Below, piece after piece: positions 28,504-36,491 of a stretch of 37,715 bases of DNA. The stretch spans positions 1 through 37,715 of the forward strand of contig JADGOB010000025.1 in NCBI GenBank assembly GCA_017883185.1. Reading direction: 5' to 3'. A program made the position numbers and the translations under genes. The notes under the pieces were generated by a model. That model did not search any database and was not told the DNA's origin. It was given only the letters and a program-made list of their open reading frames with translations. Origin of the DNA: Acidobacteriota bacterium (GTDB taxonomy: Bacteria; Acidobacteriota; Vicinamibacteria; Vicinamibacterales; Fen-181). The stretch's first letter is position 1, and each line of letters opens with the position of its first letter.

Positions 28504-29942
28504 TGCCGCTCCAACTCGCGCTGGAGCAGCGCGTTGACGACGGCCGGGTTCGCCGTTCCGCGAGTGGCCTTCATCACCTGCCCGACGAAGAAGCCGAACA
28601 CCAGCGTCTTCCCCGCCTTGAACTGCGCGACCGGCTTCGGGTTGGCGGCCACGACGTCGCGCACGATCGCGGCCAGGGTCTCCCGGTCATCGATCTGCGC
28701 AAGACCCTCGCCACGCACGACGTCGTCGGCGGTGCGCCCGCTGCCCCACATCTTCTCGAACACCTCCTTGGCCATGCTCCCGCTGATCGTCCCCGCCTCG
28801 ACCACCGCGATCAGCCCGGCCAGCGCCTCGGGCGTCACACCCGCCTCTTCGATCCCGGCGCCCGACTCCTTGAGCTTCCGCGGCACCTCTCCGGTCATCC
28901 AGTTGGCTGCTGCCTTCGGACGACCCGATGACTTCGCCACGGACTCGAAGAACCGCGAAACGGCCGCCGAGCCGGCCAGCAGCGCGGCGTCGTAGTCCGA
29001 GAGGCCGAACTCGACCATCAGTCGCTGTCGCCTGGCGTCCGGCAACTCGGGCATCCTCGCCCGCGCCGCCTCAATCCGATCGGCAGCGATGGCGAGAGGC
29101 GGAAGATCCGGTTCCGGGAGGTAGCGGTAGTCGTGCGCCTGTTCCTTGCTGCGCATCACCACGGTGCGGCCGGTGGCGACGTCCCAGAGTCGCGTCTCGT
29201 GCTCGACCCGCATCCCCTTCTCCAGCACCGCCTCCTGACGCACGATCTCGTAGTCCAGCGCCCGTTCGAGGTAGCGGAACGAGTTCAGGTTCTTGACCTC
29301 GACCCTCGTCCCGAGCGTCCCGTCGCCGGCCCGCCGGAGCGAGACGTTCGCGTCGCAGCGCACGTGCCCTTCTTCGAGGTTGCCCCCGTTGACGCCCAAC
29401 TCCACGAGGATCGCCCGCAACCGCTCGAAGAACTCCGCCGCGTCGGCCGCGCTCCGCAGATCCGGGCGGGTGACGATCTCGATGAGCGGCACGCCGCTCC
29501 GGTTGAAGTCCACGTAGCTGTGTCGGTCGGAGTCGGCAAAACCGTCGTGCATCGATTTCCCGGCGTCCTCCTCGAGGTGCACGCGGATGATCCCCACTCG
29601 CGTCGTGGTCTCCCCGGTCGTCCACTCGAGCGCGCCGTCGAGTGCGAGCGGCCGGTCGTACTGCGAAATCTGATATCCCTTCGGAAGATCCGGGTAGAAG
29701 TAGTTCTTGCGGGCGAACACCGACACGGGCTGCACCCGGCACCCGAGCGCGAGCGCGGCGAGGATGGCGAACTCGACGGCCCGCGCGTTCAACACCGGCA
29801 AGGCGCCCGGCAGGCCAAGGCACACCGGGCAGACGAGCGTGTTGGGCGGGTCCCCCGCGCGAACCGCGCAGCCGCAGAAGATTTTCGTGTCGGTGGCAAG
29901 CTGGGCGTGAATCTCCAGCCCGATGACCGGCTCCCAAGTCAT
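28500..29942 (-). CDS. gatB: Asp-tRNA(Asn)/Glu-tRNA(Gln) amidotransferase subunit B
   Basis: The 480-residue protein begins MTWEPVIGLEIHAQLATDTK and has ARKNYFYPDLPKGYQISQYD, HLEEDAGKSMHD, YVDFNRSGVPLIEIVTRPDL, GHVRCDANVSLRR, RSKEQAHDYRYLPEPDLPPL and the C-terminal YqeY-like tail (EGLAQIDDRETLAAIVRDVV to FFVGQVMKATRGTANP). GatB is the kinase and tRNA-binding subunit of the GatCAB amidotransferase, implying that Gln-tRNA and/or Asn-tRNA are made indirectly. The start is ATG 29942; an open frame further upstream reads antisense to a receiver relic. No gatA or gatC is adjacent. Confidence 0.96.
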   Translation of the reverse strand: MTWEPVIGLEIHAQLATDTKIFCGCAVRAGDPPNTLVCPVCLGLPGALPVLNARAVEFAILAALALGCRVQPVSVFARKNYFYPDLPKGYQISQYDRPLALDGALEWTTGETTTRVGIIRVHLEEDAGKSMHDGFADSDRHSYVDFNRSGVPLIEIVTRPDLRSAADAAEFFERLRAILVELGVNGGNLEEGHVRCDANVSLRRAGDGTLGTRVEVKNLNSFRYLERALDYEIVRQEAVLEKGMRVEHETRLWDVATGRTVVMRSKEQAHDYRYLPEPDLPPLAIAADRIEAARARMPELPDARRQRLMVEFGLSDYDAALLAGSAAVSRFFESVAKSSGRPKAAANWMTGEVPRKLKESGAGIEEAGVTPEALAGLIAVVEAGTISGSMAKEVFEKMWGSGRTADDVVRGEGLAQIDDRETLAAIVRDVVAANPKPVAQFKAGKTLVFGFFVGQVMKATRGTANPAVVNALLQRELERQ

Positions 29943-29970
29943 GCCGGTATGGTAACAGAGGGGCAGACGT

Positions 29971-30174
29971 TCAGGCGCGGCCGTCCCGCGAGGCGCCACC
30001 GGGTGTCTCGAGCAGGATATCCGCGACGCCTGGGTCGCACGGCGCTTCCTCGAGCGTCCTGACCGCCTGCTCGGCGTTCGCCGCCTCCACCGCGGCACAC
30101 CCCAACCCCTCGACCCACTGGGCCACCAGGCCCCTGATGCCGGTTTCATCATCGACGACGAGCACGCGGTCCAT
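29971..30174 (-). pseudogene. Truncated response-regulator receiver domain
   Basis: From ATG 30174 the frame reads MDRVLVVDDETGIRGLVAQW, then EGLGCAAVEAANAEQAVRTL. This is the first half of a receiver domain with the acidic pair in VVDDE. Homology fades at DPGVADILLETPGGAS, where the phospho-acceptor Asp and the LMP.MDG loop should be, and the frame ends after 67 residues. The rest of the domain and any output domain are missing. It sits 28 bp before gatB on the same strand. Confidence 0.65.
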
Positions 30175-30244
30175 GTCCCCTCCGCGCCGACGCGGTCCCA
30201 CTACGCACGCCCTGGAAGAAGGGGCGCCCCCTTGGTTCCCGCAG

Positions 30245-30904
30245 TCAGTCCGCCTTCACCAGCTCAGTCGGCTTCCGGCGGATGATCGTCCCATCCAGCT
30301 GATGCCGTTCGAGGCGGCGATATAGCGCCCGTCAGCTCAGGCCGAGCATCTTGGCGGCCACCTTCTTGTTGCCGCACGCGCGCCTCGGGGTGCGCGTGAT
30401 GTGGTCGCGCTCGATGCTCGCCAGCGACTCCGTGTCGTCGTCAGCGGGGACCTGCTCGGCGGTCACCTGCACCATCGCGTTGGAAAAGCTCGGCGGCGCC
30501 AGCTGAAGGGGCGGGTCGATCGTGGCGGGCAGGGTGACCGCGAGATCCTGCTCGGTGATCAGGTCGCCCTCAGCCAGGATGCACGCGCGCTCGACGACGT
30601 TTCGAAGCTCGCGGACGTTGCCCTCCCAGGCGCTGTCGATGCCGGCGTAGCCCGTCATCAGGATGACTTCGCACCCGGGGACCGTCTCACGAATCGCACG
30701 CAGGACGTCGAGACCGTTGACGTCGGGCATGCGCAGGTCCACCATGGCGAGGTCAGCGGGCTGGCGGCGCAGCTGCTCGAGGGCCTGCCGGCCTCCGGCG
30801 CAGGTGACGACGTCGAACCCCGCGCGCCGGGCAAAGCGGGCCACGACGTCGAGAATCCGATCGTTGTCGTCCACGAGCAGAAGCAGCGGATGCTGGGAAG
30901 TCAT
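30245..30904 (-). pseudogene. NtrC-type response regulator relic: AAA+ core deleted, nonsense codon in Fis domain
   Basis: From ATG 30904 (MTSQHPLLLLVDDNDRILDV) a receiver domain runs through MVDLRMPDVNGLDVLRAIRE to LMTGYAGIDSA. At about 30630 it joins in frame to WEGNVRELRNVVERACILAE, the end of the sigma-54-interaction AAA+ domain. All the ATPase core (Walker A, GAFTGA loop, Walker B), roughly 280 residues, is gone. A Fis-type domain follows (CGNKKVAAKMLGLS), then a TGA at 30334-30332 where family members have Arg (LSRRALYRRLERH). Past it the frame reads RALYRRLERHQLDGTIIRRK to the TGA at 30245-30247. The truncated 190-residue product could still be made, but it cannot activate sigma-54 transcription. 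Confidence 0.8.
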
Positions 30905-31025
30905 TGAACTCTCCACCCTCGCACGCTGGTGTGCGCGTGCGTCGCGCAGGGAAATGGGTACACCACTTGCCAACAGGGAAATCGGCGGCGTGGATGGAAG
31001 CTTGAAGAAACAGGCGCCTTGTTCG

Positions 31026-31961
31026 ATGCGGTGGGTCGCGGCTATCGCGTTCGCCGCCCTGCTGTATGCGTGCGCCTTCCGCCCACCGGCCCGGCCGCCG
31101 ACGACCGTTCCCGCTCGTCCGCCGACGGCGAGCACACTCCGTGTGCGGTCAGGTCGCGGCGTCGAGCGTGTGGCCACGGAGGATTACGTGGCGGGCTGCG
31201 TGGCGGCCGAGCTGGGCTCGATCGACGCCGACCCACCCTCAGCAGCACGGGCCCGCGACGTACAAGCGATCCTCTGCCGCAGCTTCGCCCTCGCCAGTAT
31301 CGGACGTCATCGTGACGAGGGCTTCGACCTCTGTGCCACCACCCACTGCCAGGTCTACCGTCCCTTGCCCGCCACGGTGATCGGACGGTTGGCCCGCGAA
31401 GCGACGACGCGGACCACCGGCCTCGTCCTCCTGGTGGATGGGTGGCCGGTTCTCCCGGTCTATCACGCCGATTGCGGCGGCCACACGAGCGGGGCGGAGG
31501 ATGTGTGGGGCGGGACCGGGGTGAGTTTCCTGGTCGGGGCGAGAGACGAGGCGTGTCCGCGCCGGCCGGCGTGGCGCCTCGAGGTGTGGTTGGCCCGCCT
31601 CGAGGACATTCTCGCTGAAGACCCGCACACCGCCGTCAACGGGCCGCTTCGGGGCGTGGCGATCGAGCGGCACGACGCGGCCGGCCGGGCGGCGTTCGTC
31701 CGGCTCGATGCCCGGCCGCCGCGAGTCGTCCGCGGTGCCGACTTCCGGACGGCGCTGCTGCGCGCCCTCGGCCCGACGTCACTCCGGAGCACGCTGTTCG
31801 CCGTCTCCCGGCGCGGCAATGCGCTGGTGTTCGAGGGACACGGAAACGGGCACGGCGTGGGGCTCTGCCAGGCCGGGGCTATCGCCCGCGCGGCCGGGGG
31901 CGACCAGCCCGCGGCCATCCTTGCGCACTATTTCCCCGGCGCCACGGTCGGCTCCAGGTAG
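31026..31961 (+). CDS. SpoIID/LytB-domain lipoprotein
   Basis: The 311-residue protein from ATG 31026 has a short signal peptide and lipobox-like LYAC with Cys16, then a Pro-rich linker. The SpoIID domain follows: VERVATEDYVAGCVAAELGS, AILCRSFALASIGRHRDEGF, LCATTHCQVY, YHADCGGHTSGAEDVWGG, and the C-terminal GHGNGHGVGLCQAGAIARAA then ILAHYFPGA. SpoIID-type enzymes cleave glycan strands of stripped peptidoglycan. In non-sporulating bacteria such proteins are envelope or septal factors. In-frame ATG 30954 (after AGGGAA, very close) and TTG 31002 are alternative starts that would give a longer, more basic N-terminus. It is divergent from the NtrC relic. Confidence 0.85.
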   Translation: MRWVAAIAFAALLYACAFRPPARPPTTVPARPPTASTLRVRSGRGVERVATEDYVAGCVAAELGSIDADPPSAARARDVQAILCRSFALASIGRHRDEGFDLCATTHCQVYRPLPATVIGRLAREATTRTTGLVLLVDGWPVLPVYHADCGGHTSGAEDVWGGTGVSFLVGARDEACPRRPAWRLEVWLARLEDILAEDPHTAVNGPLRGVAIERHDAAGRAAFVRLDARPPRVVRGADFRTALLRALGPTSLRSTLFAVSRRGNALVFEGHGNGHGVGLCQAGAIARAAGGDQPAAILAHYFPGATVGSR

Positions 31962-32089
31962 GAGGCCTGGTCTGGTCAGGAACGGGGCACCAGGGTCTGA
32001 TCCGTGCGCGAGAGCGCACGCCTGTGTTCAAGTTCGCTCACGATCCGCCGATTGACGTTGGAGCGGGTGGTAGCGACACCCAAGATGGC

Positions 32090-32637
32090 ATGGTGGCGAT
32101 GACAAGTGTGCTCCTGGCCGAAGACGACCCGTTCATCCGGCGCGTGTCGGAGGTGTCGTTGAAGCGCGCGGGCTTCACCGTGCGGTCGGTCGGAGACGGG
32201 ACCGAGGCGCTGCAGTTGCTCGAGGACGGTCTCGTGGACCTCGTGATCCTCGACGGCCTGATGCCGACGATGGATGGCCTCGAAGCCTGTCGTCGCCTGA
32301 AAGCGAACCCCCGGACTGCCGCCATCCTCATGCGGATCATCGACGACACCAGCGAGTTGAAGTCCCTCGAGCACCTCGGGTACGATCAGGCCACCGTCGA
32401 GCGGTTGACGCGCGTGCTCAAGCTCCCCGACGGGCTGATACTCTTCACCGGGCCCACAGCATCGGGCAAGACGACGGGACTCTACGCGAGCCTGAACCAG
32501 CTTCGCGACGGCCGCACGAACATCGTCGCGTGCTGGAGCTTGGCGCCGACGACTACCTGATCAAACCCTTCGAACCGGGAGTCCTCGTCTCCCGTGTGCG
32601 GGCGGCGTTCCGGCGCGCTAGCCGGCACGTGGCATAG
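32090..32637 (+). pseudogene. Response-regulator receiver gene interrupted by a GspE/PilB ATPase fragment
   Basis: From ATG 32090 or 32099 ([20 protein letters not shown]) the frame is a receiver domain with [20 protein letters not shown] and RTAAIL. At about 32330 it becomes [20 protein letters not shown], then [20 protein letters not shown] (Walker A) and [11 protein letters not shown] to about 32527, the core of a type II secretion/type IV pilus ATPase. After that the receiver resumes in another frame as [20 protein letters not shown] to [15 protein letters not shown] and the TAG at 32635-32637. The original frame stops at 32560. The receiver is thus split at its fourth strand by about 198 bp of foreign coding sequence. 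The Hpt gene starts one base after the original stop. Confidence 0.85.
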
Positions 32638-32638
32638 C

Positions 32639-32980
32639 ATGAGCGACCAGGCTGACGAACTCGAAGCGATGCTCGCGGGGATGCGGCCGCAGTTCCTCGA
32701 CACGGCCGCCGAGCGGGTCTCTGTCATCTCCGAGGAAGCGTCAGGTCTTGCCATTGCGGTCGACCCGGTGGCGTCGCTCACGCGGCTGGTGCGGGAGGCG
32801 CACACCCTCAAGAGCGGCGGCGCCATGTTCGGTTTTTCTTCGCTCGGCGATGCCGGCGGCCGAGTCGAACAGATCGGCAAGGCACTCCTCGCCGGCGGCG
32901 TGCCTCTCCCCGGGATCGAGCCTCTTCACGAGGCCGTCGCTGCCCTTCAGGGCATTCTCTCGGCCGCCCGCAACGGCTAA
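32639..32980 (+). CDS. Hpt (histidine phosphotransfer) domain protein
   Basis: The 113-residue protein starts at ATG 32639, one base after the stop of the interrupted receiver gene. It is one Hpt four-helix bundle with the phosphorylated His in LVREAHTLKSGGAMFGFSSL, followed by GRVEQIGKAL. Hpt proteins pass phosphate between receiver domains in phosphorelays. It was probably cotranscribed with the adjacent receiver before that was broken. Whether it still serves another kinase is unknown. Confidence 0.85.
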   Translation: MSDQADELEAMLAGMRPQFLDTAAERVSVISEEASGLAIAVDPVASLTRLVREAHTLKSGGAMFGFSSLGDAGGRVEQIGKALLAGGVPLPGIEPLHEAVAALQGILSAARNG

Positions 32981-33044
32981 CAGCCCGTGGTGTGCGCAAG
33001 TCGCGCCCGGAATCGTTCGGCGCTCCCTCGCCATTCCCGTACAA

Positions 33045-33095
33045 TGAGCGAAGAACCGCCGAGCGTTCCCCCGGCACCCGGCGGTTCTTCGCTCA
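33045..33095. repeat. Perfect 16-bp inverted repeat (hairpin) between the Hpt gene and the ECF sigma gene
   Basis: The left arm at 33045-33060 (TGAGCGAAGAACCGCC) is the exact reverse complement of the right arm at 33080-33095, with a 19-nt loop. No T-run follows on either strand, so it is not a standard intrinsic terminator. A -10-like TACAAT (33040-33045) touches its left edge. Confidence 0.85.
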
Positions 33096-33176
33096 ACCCG
33101 GACGAGCCTCTTTGGTTCCGACTCGACCGGGTTATGAAGACAGGCGGTAAACGTTTTGCCGGGCGCATCGTAGTTC

Positions 33177-33887
33177 ATGGCAGGAGAGAACCGGGGACCG
33201 AGAGATCCGCGCATGCAGAATGCACCAGAGGAAACCGCGCTGTCGGATGTGCCGGTGGAAACGCTGCCGGTGTCCCTGCCCGCTCTGACCCGCCCCGACG
33301 AGGATTCGCGGATTGCCGCCGAGGTCAAGGCGTTCGTGCGCGACGGGAACCTGGCGGCCGCCCGAGACCATTTCGCGGCCCTGGTCGTGCGACAGCAACG
33401 GCGGGCGTCGAGGATCGCCTATCACTTCCTGCGGGACGCCGCGGACGCGGACGAGGCGGTGCAGGATGCCTTCGTGAAGGTGTTCTCGCACATCGAGTCG
33501 TTCAGGGAGGACCTCCCGTTCGAGGTCTGGTTCACCCGGATCCTGATCAATGGCTGCCTGGATCGGCAGAAAGCCCGCCGGCGCCGTGCGCGGTGGATGA
33601 TCCCGTCGCTCGACGTCGAACAAGGAGAACGGTCGCGGACCGAGTCGGTCCCGAGCCACGGTCCCTCGCCCGAAGAATTGTTGCTCTTGCGTGAGCGTCG
33701 TACGCAGATCGCGTCGGCCGTCGGCAAGTTGCCCGAGAGGCAACGTACGATCTTCCTCTTGTGCCACTACCAAGGGTGCTCGTCGAAAGAGGTCAGCACG
33801 ATCACGGGGCTGAACGAATCGACCGTTCGCGTGCACCTGTTTCGCGCCGTCCGCAAGCTGCGCTCGTTGCTCGGAGGGAACCTATGA
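33177..33887 (+). CDS. ECF-type RNA polymerase sigma factor
   Basis: The 236-residue protein has region 2 (HFAALVVRQQRRASRIAYHF, then LRDAADADEAVQDAFVKVF and EVWFTRILINGCLDRQK) and region 4 (LPERQRTIFLLCHYQGCSSK, then ITGLNESTVRVHLFRAVRKL). A Pro/Glu-rich linker lies between them. The N-terminal 45 residues are extra. ATG 33177 is used; ATG 33213 (MQNAPEE) is a possible later start. Its stop overlaps the ATG of the zinc-finger anti-sigma gene as ATGA, the usual ECF/anti-sigma arrangement. Confidence 0.92.
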   Translation: MAGENRGPRDPRMQNAPEETALSDVPVETLPVSLPALTRPDEDSRIAAEVKAFVRDGNLAAARDHFAALVVRQQRRASRIAYHFLRDAADADEAVQDAFVKVFSHIESFREDLPFEVWFTRILINGCLDRQKARRRRARWMIPSLDVEQGERSRTESVPSHGPSPEELLLLRERRTQIASAVGKLPERQRTIFLLCHYQGCSSKEVSTITGLNESTVRVHLFRAVRKLRSLLGGNL

Positions 33888-34525
33888 AAATGGATCGCTT
33901 TCATCCCGCTGATGACCGGCTCATCGCCCTCTACTTCGGCGACGGAGAGGCCAATGCCGAGGAACGGCGAGCCGTGCGACAGCACCTGCATGGATGCGAG
34001 ACGTGCACGTGGCGGTACACCGAATTGACCGCCCCGCTCGAGCGGTTGCGCCAGGATGCAGCCAGCGAGGCGGACGAAGTGTTCACACCGTCCCGGCTCG
34101 ACGCGCAGCGGGCCCGGATCCTCGACACGCTGGCCGAAACCGCCCACGCGTCCCGCGTGATCCCGTTCCCCGCGGGCACGACCCGTCTCGACCGGTCGGT
34201 GGTTCGTCGTCCGATCGCCCGCTGGGTGGCGGCGGCGGCCGCAGCCGGGCTCCTCGTCGGTGTCATGGCTGGCCGGCTCCTCGACACTGGAACCGGCCCG
34301 TCGGTGTCCCCCGCGCCGGTCGTTCGCTCCACCAAGGCGACGATCGCGGCTCCGACCCTCATCAGCGACAGCCCGATGCCAACGTTGACCGGAGAACGTG
34401 ATGAGGCGATGTTGAGCGAGATCGATCAGGCGGTGTACAGCCAGCGCATCGCCGCGCTCTCGGCGCTCGACCAGCTGACGCCTCACATCCGCCAGGAGAC
34501 CGTTCTCGCCAGGGCCATCCGCTGA
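33884..34525 (+). CDS. Zinc-finger anti-sigma factor, membrane-anchored
   Basis: The 213-residue protein begins MKMDRFHPADDRLIALYFGD and has the ZAS motif H34-x3-C38-x2-C41 (RQHLHGCETC), which binds the cognate ECF sigma. One hydrophobic helix at about 105-126 (RWVAAAAAAGLLVGVMAGRL) leads to a periplasmic C-terminal tail. GGAGGGAA just upstream and the ATGA overlap with the sigma gene support ATG 33884. The stress sensed is unknown. Confidence 0.88.
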   Translation: MKMDRFHPADDRLIALYFGDGEANAEERRAVRQHLHGCETCTWRYTELTAPLERLRQDAASEADEVFTPSRLDAQRARILDTLAETAHASRVIPFPAGTTRLDRSVVRRPIARWVAAAAAAGLLVGVMAGRLLDTGTGPSVSPAPVVRSTKATIAAPTLISDSPMPTLTGERDEAMLSEIDQAVYSQRIAALSALDQLTPHIRQETVLARAIR

Positions 34526-34547
34526 CGTATACTGAATAGATAGAATT

Positions 34548-34623
34548 CAGAAGTCAGAAGTCAGAAGTCAGAATCCGGACGGCGGAAGTCTGGAGGCAGA
34601 AGACTTCTGGATTCTGACTTCTG
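34548..34623. repeat. CAGAAGT direct repeats and 15-bp inverted repeat before ispH
   Basis: CAGAAGT occurs three times head to tail from 34548, followed by CAGAATCC. The sequence at 34562-34576 (CAGAAGTCAGAATCC) is exactly complementary to 34609-34623 (GGATTCTGACTTCTG), with 32 nt between. A nested GAAGTC/GACTTC pair (34585-34590 and 34602-34607) extends the fold. The structure ends ten bases before the ispH ATG. Confidence 0.9.
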
Positions 34624-34633
34624 TCTGTCCCCC

Positions 34634-35848
34634 ATGCCTGAACTGATCTATCGCAAAGGGTTCTCGCTGAAGCACGAGGTTGCCGGCGAACTGGAAGCCG
34701 ACTACCACAGTACGCTCGTCCAGGCGATCAAGACCGCCGACTTCCGGTATCAGCGCGGCCGCCTCACGGTCCACCTGGCCCGGGAGTTCGGGTTCTGCTA
34801 CGGCGTGGATCGCGCGGTGGATTACGCCTACCAGACGCGGCGCCGGTTCCCCGATCAGGCCGTTTACCTCACGGGCGAGATCATCCACAACCCGCACGTC
34901 AACGAGAAGTTGCGGGCGCTGGGCATCAAGTTTCTTTCGGATCCTGGCTGCGCGATCGAGGCGCTCGGCGCCGGCGACGTCGTCATCCTCCCGGCATTCG
35001 GCGTGACGGTGCGCCTGCTCGAGCAGTTGCAGCACCAGGGGTGCACGCTGGTCGATACCACCTGCGGGTCGGTGCTGAATGTCTGGAAGAACGTCCGGCA
35101 ATACGCCCGCGACGGCCAGACGGCGGTGATCCACGGGAAGATTCACCACGAGGAGACGCAGGCGACGGCGTCGCAGGCCACCGAGCAGCCGAACGGGAAG
35201 TACCTGGTCGTGTTGAATCGGGCGGAAGCGGCGGAGGTGTGCGACTACATCCGGAACGGCGGCGACAGCGGCGCCTTCCTCGAGCGGTTCGGGGCGGCGG
35301 CATCGAAGGGCTTCCACCCCGAGCGCGACCTGGGCCGTATCGGTCTCGCGAACCAGACGACGATGCTGATGTCCGAGTCGCTCGAGATCGCGGAGATGTT
35401 CCGGAATGCGATGGTCGATCGCTACGGAGCGGAGCGCCTGGACGAGCGGTTCCGCGCGTTCGAAACGATCTGCAGCGCCACGCAGGACCGGCAGGATGCG
35501 GTGGTGGCGCTGCTCGATGAGCACGCCCTCGACCTGATGCTCGTGATTGGCGGCTACAACAGCAGCAACACCACCAACCTGGCGAAGATCTGCGCCCACC
35601 GGCTGCCGACGTATCACATCGCGGACGTGCCGGCGCTGATATCGGCCGCAACGATCAGGCACAAATCGGTCAAGGAACGCGCCGAAATCGTCCAGACCGA
35701 CTGGCTGCCGCCAACGGGCCCCGTGTCCGTCGGCATGACGGCCGGCGCCTCCACGCCGGACAACATCGTCGGCATGGTCGTGGAACGGCTCTCGCGGTTG
35801 GTGAATTCTGACCCCGCGTCCTCTGTTTGCCCGCTGCCCTCCGGGTAA
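34634..35848 (+). CDS. ispH: 4-hydroxy-3-methylbut-2-enyl diphosphate reductase, long form
   Basis: IspH makes IPP and DMAPP in the last step of the MEP pathway and uses a 4Fe-4S cluster. The 404-residue protein has the three cluster cysteines in AREFGFCYGVDRAVDYAY (Cys55), VDTTCGSVLNVW and ETICSATQDRQDAV. It also has the substrate motifs LTGEIIHNPHVNEKL, HGKIHHEETQA, IGGYNSSNTTNLAKIC and GMTAGASTPDNIV. The extra N-terminal stretch (LIYRKGFSLKHEVAGELEAD) and overall length place it with the plant/cyanobacterial-type long IspH rather than the roughly 315-residue E. coli form. A repeat-derived hairpin ends ten bases before its ATG. Confidence 0.95.
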   Translation: MPELIYRKGFSLKHEVAGELEADYHSTLVQAIKTADFRYQRGRLTVHLAREFGFCYGVDRAVDYAYQTRRRFPDQAVYLTGEIIHNPHVNEKLRALGIKFLSDPGCAIEALGAGDVVILPAFGVTVRLLEQLQHQGCTLVDTTCGSVLNVWKNVRQYARDGQTAVIHGKIHHEETQATASQATEQPNGKYLVVLNRAEAAEVCDYIRNGGDSGAFLERFGAAASKGFHPERDLGRIGLANQTTMLMSESLEIAEMFRNAMVDRYGAERLDERFRAFETICSATQDRQDAVVALLDEHALDLMLVIGGYNSSNTTNLAKICAHRLPTYHIADVPALISAATIRHKSVKERAEIVQTDWLPPTGPVSVGMTAGASTPDNIVGMVVERLSRLVNSDPASSVCPLPSG

Positions 35849-35908
35849 ACGTCCCTCCCCCTCCTGTCGTAATTGTCAATGAGGTGCAGGAGTGTGTCGG
35901 GGGTGTTC

Positions 35909-36445
35909 ATGAAGCGAGTGGTCACAGCGGTGCTGTTGGGCCTGTTGCTGACGCCGTTCGCTGCGGCAGACCCGCATCGGACTGGCGTCCAGCGTCCGTC
36001 CCAGCCCGAACCCCAGGTGCGGGACGGGCAGCGGGGTGACCAGCGGGGCGGGCCGCCGGGAGGCGCGCAGCGGTCCAAATGGTGGCAGGACGAGAAGATC
36101 AAGGCCGACCTTCGGCTGGCGCCCGAGCAGACGGCGCGAATCGAGGAGATTTTCGAAACGGCGTTCCCGAAGATGAAGGACATATTCGACGACCTGCGCC
36201 GTCGCGAGGAGCAGCTCTCGAACCTGATTAGCGGCAACGACGTCACTGAAGTCCAGGTCCTGAAGCAGGCCGACCAGGTGGAAGCGGTCCGGAGTTCGAT
36301 GAGCAAGGCCCGCACCCTGATGCTGTTCCGCATGCGCCGGGTGCTGTCGGCCGACCAGCGGACGAAGCTGGCGGAAATCGAGAAGGCGCACGACAAGGAG
36401 CGCGGCCCGGGGCGTCTCCCGGAGCGGACCCCGACCGATCGATAG
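35909..36445 (+). CDS. Spy/CpxP-like periplasmic protein
   Basis: The start at ATG 35909 gives 178 residues: a signal peptide (MKRVVTAVLLGLLLTPFAAA), a Gln/Pro/Gly-rich linker, then two helical segments with LRLAPEQTARIEEIFETAF and RMRRVLSADQRTKLAEIEKA. The two repeated L-x-x-x-Q-type motifs identify the LTXXQ (Spy/CpxP/heavy-metal resistance) family of periplasmic chaperone-like proteins. A longer frame from 35873 would bury the signal peptide. It is directly followed by a TolC-like gene, a frequent arrangement ahead of RND efflux systems. Confidence 0.82.
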   Translation: MKRVVTAVLLGLLLTPFAAADPHRTGVQRPSQPEPQVRDGQRGDQRGGPPGGAQRSKWWQDEKIKADLRLAPEQTARIEEIFETAFPKMKDIFDDLRRREEQLSNLISGNDVTEVQVLKQADQVEAVRSSMSKARTLMLFRMRRVLSADQRTKLAEIEKAHDKERGPGRLPERTPTDR

Positions 36446-36491
36446 AATGCGCTACGCCCTCATTCAATTCCCGAAGGTGGGAGGCAGATCC

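Noticed and set aside
30332-30334. TGA in the Fis domain of the NtrC relic as a possible selenocysteine codon, given selB in the window
   Set aside because: Family members have Arg here (CGA to TGA is one transition), Sec would have no role in a helix-turn-helix, and the gene is already missing its AAA+ core.
32024-32560. The 178-codon receiver plus Walker A frame as a novel two-domain signalling ATPase
   Set aside because: The ATPase part lacks Walker B and the other GspE motifs, and the missing receiver end is found intact just downstream in another frame, so it is an insertion relic.
32987-33694. A 235-codon frame starting before and overlapping the ECF sigma gene
   Set aside because: It reads through a hairpin-bearing intergenic region and then out of frame through the sigma factor; its later translation is Arg/Gly-rich shadow sequence.
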